DNA of 8,214 nt from Pseudorhodobacter antarcticus (GTDB lineage Bacteria > Pseudomonadota > Alphaproteobacteria > Rhodobacterales > Rhodobacteraceae), in contig CAMDHB010000143.1 in the NCBI GenBank assembly GCA_945897655.1, positions 1 to 8,214 on the forward strand, written 5' to 3'. The notes beneath the pieces were generated by a model, which was not told where the DNA came from, ran no database searches, and worked only from the letters and a program-made list of their open reading frames with translations. Below are positions 4,878 through 8,214 of this stretch, one piece after another. The number at the start of each line of letters is the position of its first letter. The first letter of the stretch is position 1. The position numbers and the translations under genes were made by a program.

Positions 4878-7145
4878 ATGTCCCCCTTCGCCGCCCCCAT
4901 TGCCGAGCAGATTTGGGATATGAAATACCGCCTCAAGGCGGCTGATGGCACGGCCATTGATACGACGGTGCAAGACAGTTGGCACCGTATCGCGGGCGCG
5001 CTGGCGGCTGTGGAAACTGACCCGGCCGTGTGGGAGCCGCGGTTCTATGCGGCGCTGGAGGGGTTCAAGTTCCTGCCCGCAGGCCGCATCACGGCGGGGG
5101 CGGGCACTGGGCGGTCGGTGACCTTGTTCAACTGTTTTGTCATGGGCACGGTGCCCGACAATATGGGCGGCATCTTTGACGGGTTGAAAGAGGCCGCGCT
5201 GACCATGCAGCAGGGCGGCGGGATCGGGTATGACTTCAGCACCATTCGCCCCAAGGGTGCGGCGGTCATGGGGGTGGCGGCGGATGCCAGCGGGCCCCTG
5301 AGCTTCATGGATGTCTGGGATGCGATGTGTCGCACGATCATGTCGGCCGGGTCGCGCCGAGGTGCCATGATGGCCACGATGCGCTGCGATCATCCGGATG
5401 TAGAGGCGTTTATCGAGGCCAATAAAGACCCCGCCCGTCTGCGCATGTTCAACCTGTCGGTGCTGATCACGGACCCGTTCATGGCGGCGGTCAAGGCGGA
5501 TGGGCCTTGGGACTTGGTCTTTGGCGGCAAGATCTATCGCACGGTGCAGGCGCGCGATTTGTGGACGCGGATCATGCGGAACACCTACGATTTCGCGGAA
5601 CCCGGTGTGATCTTCATCGACCGGATCAATGCGGCCAACAATCTGAACTATTGCGAAACGATCGCCGCCACCAACCCCTGCGGCGAGCAACCCTTGCCGC
5701 CCTATGGTGCCTGCCTTCTTGGGTCGATCAACCTGCCCACGCTGGTCAGCGGGGCTTTCACGCCGGGGGCACGGCTGGATGTCCAAGCGTTGACCGATCT
5801 GGTGGCGGTGGCTGTGCGGATGATGGACAACACGGTGGACGCCAGCCGCTTTCCCCTGCCTGCCCAGGAAGCCGAAGCGCGGGCCAAGCGGCGGATTGGC
5901 CTGGGCGTGACGGGTCTGGCGGATGCGCTGTTGATGGTGGGCCTGCGCTATGGGTCGGACCGGGCAGCGCTGGTGACGGAAGAGTGGATGCACGCCATTG
6001 CGCGGGCGGCCTATCTGGCGTCGGTGGGTCTGGCGCGGGAAAAGGGCGCGTTTCCGCTGTTTGACGCCGAACCCTATCTGGCATCAGGCACGATGCAGGG
6101 CATGGACGCCGATGTGCGGGACGCAATCCGTACGCATGGCATCCGCAATGCGCTGCTGACCTCGGTCGCGCCGACGGGCACGATCAGCCTGTATGCGGGG
6201 AATGTGTCATCGGGGATCGAGCCGGTCTTTGCCTATGCCTATACCCGCAAGGTGCTGCAAAAGGACGGCTCGCGGACCGAGGAGGAAGTGGTGGATTACG
6301 CCGTTCGCCTGTGGCGCGAAACGCATGGCGACGCCCCTTTGCCGGACCATTTCGTCAACGCCCAGACCCTGCCGCCGCTGGACCATGTGCGGATGCAGGC
6401 GGCCGCGCAGAAATGGGTGGATTCTAGCATTTCCAAGACGATCAACTGCCCCGAAGACATCAGCTTTGACGCCTTTGCCGAGGTGTATATGGCGGCTTGG
6501 GATCAGGGCTGCAAAGGCTGCACCACATACCGGCCCAATGCGGTGACGGGGTCGGTCCTGTCAGTGACCCCGGCGCAAGAGCAGGTGCCCAAGGTCACAT
6601 CCGAGGGGGCAGAGGTCGTCTATCTGTCCGAACCGCTGGACCGGCCTTCGACGCTGGAAGGCCAGACCTACAAGGTCAAATGGCCGGGCAGCGAGCATGC
6701 GATCTATATCACAATCAACGACATCGTCATCGCTGGGCACCGCAGGCCGTTCGAAGTGTTCATCAACTCGAAAAACATGGAACATTTTGCCTGGACGGTT
6801 GCGCTGACGCGCATGATTTCGGCAGTGTTCCGGCGGGGTGGGGACATTTCGTTTGTGGTCGAGGAGTTGAAGGCGGTGTTCGATCCGCGTGGCGGGGCCT
6901 GGATGGAAGGGCGCTATGTCCCCTCGATCCTGGCCGCAATAGGTGGGGTGATCGAGCGGCATCTGGTGTCGATCGGCTTTATCGAGGGCGAGGGGTTGGG
7001 CTTGAAAAGCGATCCCAAGGCCGAGGTTGCGGCATTGGGCCAATCCCCACGCGGGGCAACTTGCCCGAACTGCTGCAGCTTTGATCTGCGCATGGTCGAA
7101 GGCTGCATGACATGCGGGTCCTGCGGTCATTCGAAATGCGGATGA
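4878..7145 (+). CDS. nrdJ: Adenosylcobalamin-dependent (class II) ribonucleoside-diphosphate reductase
   Basis: NrdJ reduces ribonucleotides to deoxyribonucleotides using adenosylcobalamin to generate a thiyl radical, so it works with or without oxygen. The 755 residues fit the ~750-residue proteobacterial type. The active-site loop NPCGEQPLPPYGACLLGSIN (266-285) holds Asn266, radical Cys268 and Glu270; the redox pair is Cys86 (in LFNCFV) and Cys279. The phosphate-binding loop PTGTIS is at 432-437. A TSCPD-like domain spans about 588-690 (STLEGQTYKVKWPG, then ITINDI). The tail has CPNCC (729-733), then CMTCGSCGHSKCG (743-755), seven cysteines resembling a zinc ribbon or C-terminal redox arm that re-reduces the active site. 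TGAGGT lies 9 bases before the ATG, and the N-terminus runs directly into the conserved IWDMKYRLKAADG segment, so the start is sound. There is no nrdA/nrdB partner nearby, no cobalamin riboswitch in the 87-bp gap and no recognisable NrdR box. Confidence 0.96.
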   Translation: MSPFAAPIAEQIWDMKYRLKAADGTAIDTTVQDSWHRIAGALAAVETDPAVWEPRFYAALEGFKFLPAGRITAGAGTGRSVTLFNCFVMGTVPDNMGGIFDGLKEAALTMQQGGGIGYDFSTIRPKGAAVMGVAADASGPLSFMDVWDAMCRTIMSAGSRRGAMMATMRCDHPDVEAFIEANKDPARLRMFNLSVLITDPFMAAVKADGPWDLVFGGKIYRTVQARDLWTRIMRNTYDFAEPGVIFIDRINAANNLNYCETIAATNPCGEQPLPPYGACLLGSINLPTLVSGAFTPGARLDVQALTDLVAVAVRMMDNTVDASRFPLPAQEAEARAKRRIGLGVTGLADALLMVGLRYGSDRAALVTEEWMHAIARAAYLASVGLAREKGAFPLFDAEPYLASGTMQGMDADVRDAIRTHGIRNALLTSVAPTGTISLYAGNVSSGIEPVFAYAYTRKVLQKDGSRTEEEVVDYAVRLWRETHGDAPLPDHFVNAQTLPPLDHVRMQAAAQKWVDSSISKTINCPEDISFDAFAEVYMAAWDQGCKGCTTYRPNAVTGSVLSVTPAQEQVPKVTSEGAEVVYLSEPLDRPSTLEGQTYKVKWPGSEHAIYITINDIVIAGHRRPFEVFINSKNMEHFAWTVALTRMISAVFRRGGDISFVVEELKAVFDPRGGAWMEGRYVPSILAAIGGVIERHLVSIGFIEGEGLGLKSDPKAEVAALGQSPRGATCPNCCSFDLRMVEGCMTCGSCGHSKCG

Positions 7146-7207
7146 GAAGCGGGGTTGTTGTTGTGACCGCAAACTTCCATCCTGCTGCGGTCTGAGAGGG
7201 GCGGATA

Positions 7208-7231
7208 GTGTCCACCATAGATGGTGGACAC
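7208..7231. repeat. Perfect 11-bp inverted repeat downstream of nrdJ
   Basis: GTGTCCACCAT (7208-7218) and ATGGTGGACAC (7221-7231) are separated by AG. The hairpin would begin 62 bp after the nrdJ stop and lacks a U-run. It may end the nrdJ transcript with help from Rho, or be a protein-binding site. Its TCCAC/GTGGA core resembles the palindrome after hemN (1868-1879). Confidence 0.5.
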
Positions 7232-7405
7232 GACGGTGAAGGCGTACCTGATCTTCAAATGGCTGCGCGATCCACGCCGAACCGTCACACCAGGTTCGCG
7301 CGGACCGCCTGGCGATGGCGCCTCGCAATCGCGGCCATGCGGATCGGATCATCCCCACAAATGGCAGAGATTGCATGTATTCGCACAGCGCCTTTGAAAG
7401 TCACA
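7232..7405. other. Non-coding stretch with no recognisable gene
   Basis: Short frames exist on both strands, for example an ATG at 7221 giving 58 codons, but none has a ribosome site, a conserved-looking sequence or a known domain. With the two flanking hairpins this makes a 297-bp gap between the converging nrdJ and VPLPG-CTERM genes. It could be a decayed gene; I cannot tell. Confidence 0.4.
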
Positions 7406-7437
7406 GGCAGGCTGCGGCCTGTTGGCCCCTGCCTGCC
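7406..7437 (-). terminator. Hairpin just after the VPLPG-CTERM gene, probable terminator
   Basis: GGCAGGC (7406-7412) pairs with GCCTGCC (7431-7437); after a 3x3 internal loop, GGCC (7416-7419) pairs with GGCC (7424-7427) around a TGTT loop. It starts 5 bases after the stop codon of the minus-strand gene and is followed on that strand by TGTGACTTTC, a poor U-run. The position supports a terminator role. Confidence 0.5.
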
Positions 7438-7442
7438 ACGGC

Positions 7443-8081
7443 TCAGACCCTCCGCCGCCTTTTCATCGCCAGCGACAAAGCCAGTGCACCGGCCATCAGA
7501 CCAATGCCACCGGGCAATGGCACCGTGGCAAGCGAGCCATTGAAGTCCACCTCGCTCAGGAACGTCCACTGACCACCCGCCTTGATCGTGGCCTCCAGCC
7601 GATCGGTCGCAGCAAGGCCCTGCAGATTCAAGGTAAAGCTGAATGGTGTCGTACCGGAATTCTCGGGGATCAGCGAAGAAATCCCGTTGATCATGACTTC
7701 TGTGGGCTGAGTGACCCCGAACGCACCGTCCATGTCATCGAAATAGAATGTCGCTGAGGTGAAGTCAAAGAGCCCGTCAAAATCAAAGCCGACGATGACA
7801 TCAATCAGACTACCCCATGCCACATAGGGGCCACCGGGGGTCGCCACGTTTTCGTAAGCAGTGTAATTTTCCGTAGCGATAAATCCGTCCGTCAACTGTC
7901 CCAGGCCACTGGCATAGCTTTGTTGCCCCACTCCAGACCTAGACCCAGAATAAGTGTCGTCCTGGTAGTAAGCACCAAAGCCAACGCCTTGGGTGTCATA
8001 GGCCACCGGATTGACCGTAACCGCATGGCTCATGGTGCCTGCCAAAACGAGAGTAGCTGCAAGGGATGCAATGATCTTCAA
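7443..8081 (-). CDS. Secreted VPLPG-CTERM (PEP-CTERM-like) surface protein with discoidin-like body
   Basis: The 212-residue protein has an N-terminal signal peptide (MKIIASLAATLVLAGTMSHA, cut after Ala20) and a C-terminal sorting signal: VPLPG (187-191), a hydrophobic helix (about 192-206) and KRRRR (207-211). This three-part tail is the VPLPA-CTERM variant of PEP-CTERM, recognised by an exosortase (XrtD type) that cuts near the motif and moves the protein to the surface or matrix. The middle resembles the F5/8-type (discoidin-like) jelly-roll of such proteins: GQLTDG (61-66), VAWGSLIDVIVGFDF (87-101) and WTFLSEVDFNG (172-182), suggesting carbohydrate or surface binding; this is inference. 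No mature cysteines are seen. The start is a TTG at 8081 with AAAGGAG 5 bases upstream; a GTG at 8087 overlaps that site, and the open frame to 8162 gives no signal-peptide-like N-terminus. No exosortase gene is in view. Confidence 0.85.
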   Translation of the reverse strand: MKIIASLAATLVLAGTMSHAVTVNPVAYDTQGVGFGAYYQDDTYSGSRSGVGQQSYASGLGQLTDGFIATENYTAYENVATPGGPYVAWGSLIDVIVGFDFDGLFDFTSATFYFDDMDGAFGVTQPTEVMINGISSLIPENSGTTPFSFTLNLQGLAATDRLEATIKAGGQWTFLSEVDFNGSLATVPLPGGIGLMAGALALSLAMKRRRRV

Positions 8082-8120
8082 GATCACTCCTTTCAATGAC
8101 CCGCCAAGGGCAGGCAAACT

Positions 8121-8147
8121 ATTTACAATGCGATGGTTTGCCCAAAC
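8121..8147 (-). promoter_or_regulatory. Upstream region of the VPLPG-CTERM gene: shared 17-bp element and a short inverted repeat
   Basis: On the minus strand GTTTG-GG-CAAAC (8147-8136) is an inverted repeat that overlaps by two bases the element ACCATCGCATTGTAAAT (8137-8121), which recurs before the DUF1489 gene. GTTTG occurs again at 8119-8115. TGTAAAT could serve as a -10 region, placing the transcript start about 30 bases before the TTG start; no good -35 is seen. The inverted repeat may be an operator. Confidence 0.3.
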
Positions 8148-8214
8148 TTGGCCGTAAATCAAGCCTTTTGCTTCGGGTTGGAGGCATGGTCGCAGCCATC
8201 ATGCCGGCGACTGC

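Noticed and set aside
4401..5993. 530-codon minus-strand frame opposite the secreted protein gene and nrdJ
   Set aside because: Long only because of GC bias; both plus-strand genes have strong motifs and ribosome sites.
7221..7397. 58-codon plus-strand frame starting inside the inverted repeat
   Set aside because: No ribosome site, start buried in a hairpin, and the sequence becomes low in conserved-looking features after about 20 residues.
8082..8114. Sigma54-type promoter before the VPLPG-CTERM gene (TTGGCGGG...TTGA)
   Set aside because: The GG to GC-type spacing is one base short, the -12 element is TTGA not TTGC, and it would overlap the ribosome site.
8186..8214. Start of a plus-strand gene (ATG after GGAGG) at the window end
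   Set aside because: The GGAGG is only one base from the ATG and just nine codons are visible, too little to support a gene.
1..8214. CRISPR arrays, tRNA/rRNA genes, transposases, phage or defence genes
   Set aside because: Read through on both strands; no spaced direct repeats, no RNA gene landmarks and no such protein families were found.

Overview
The window looks like chromosomal DNA from an alphaproteobacterium, most likely family Rhodobacteraceae (Rhodobacter/Roseobacter relatives). The grounds are an FnrL-type regulator divergent from an oxygen-independent coproporphyrinogen III oxidase gene, a DUF1489 protein, an AglA-type alpha-glucosidase, a B12-dependent ribonucleotide reductase of the ~750-residue proteobacterial type, a VPLPx-CTERM surface protein, and high GC with G/C-rich third codon positions. 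This is inferred from recognised protein sequence, not from a search.

Layout. 1-446 (minus) is the N-terminal part of FnrL, cut by the window edge. A 62-bp divergent gap holds a perfect FNR box (462-475), and hemN runs 509-1861 (plus). A 231-bp gap follows (1862-2092) with palindromes, imperfect 33-bp terminal inverted repeats enclosing about 190 bp, a CtrA-like box and a possible small RNA or micro-ORF. An alpha-glucosidase gene (2093-3703, minus) has its own sigma70-like promoter and a LacI-type palindrome over the -35. Three back-to-back palindromes (3807-3873) separate it from a DUF1489 gene (3881-4309, minus). A small secreted protein (4440-4790, plus) and nrdJ (4878-7145, plus) follow, with a strong hairpin between them. 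A 297-bp gap (7146-7442) carries two hairpins and no convincing gene. The last gene (7443-8081, minus) encodes a secreted VPLPG-CTERM protein with a discoidin-like body.

How the genes fit together. FnrL, hemN and nrdJ share an oxygen theme. FnrL is an Fe-S oxygen sensor, HemN makes protoporphyrinogen precursor without O2, and class II ribonucleotide reductase needs no O2. Only hemN shows a visible FNR site. The other genes look like single transcription units with no evident joint pathway. I see no defence system, CRISPR array, prophage, transposase, rRNA or tRNA. The most unusual signals are in the intergenic DNA: the possible leaderless FnrL-driven hemN transcript, the inverted-repeat-bounded element at 1876-2067, and the triple palindrome at 3807-3873.
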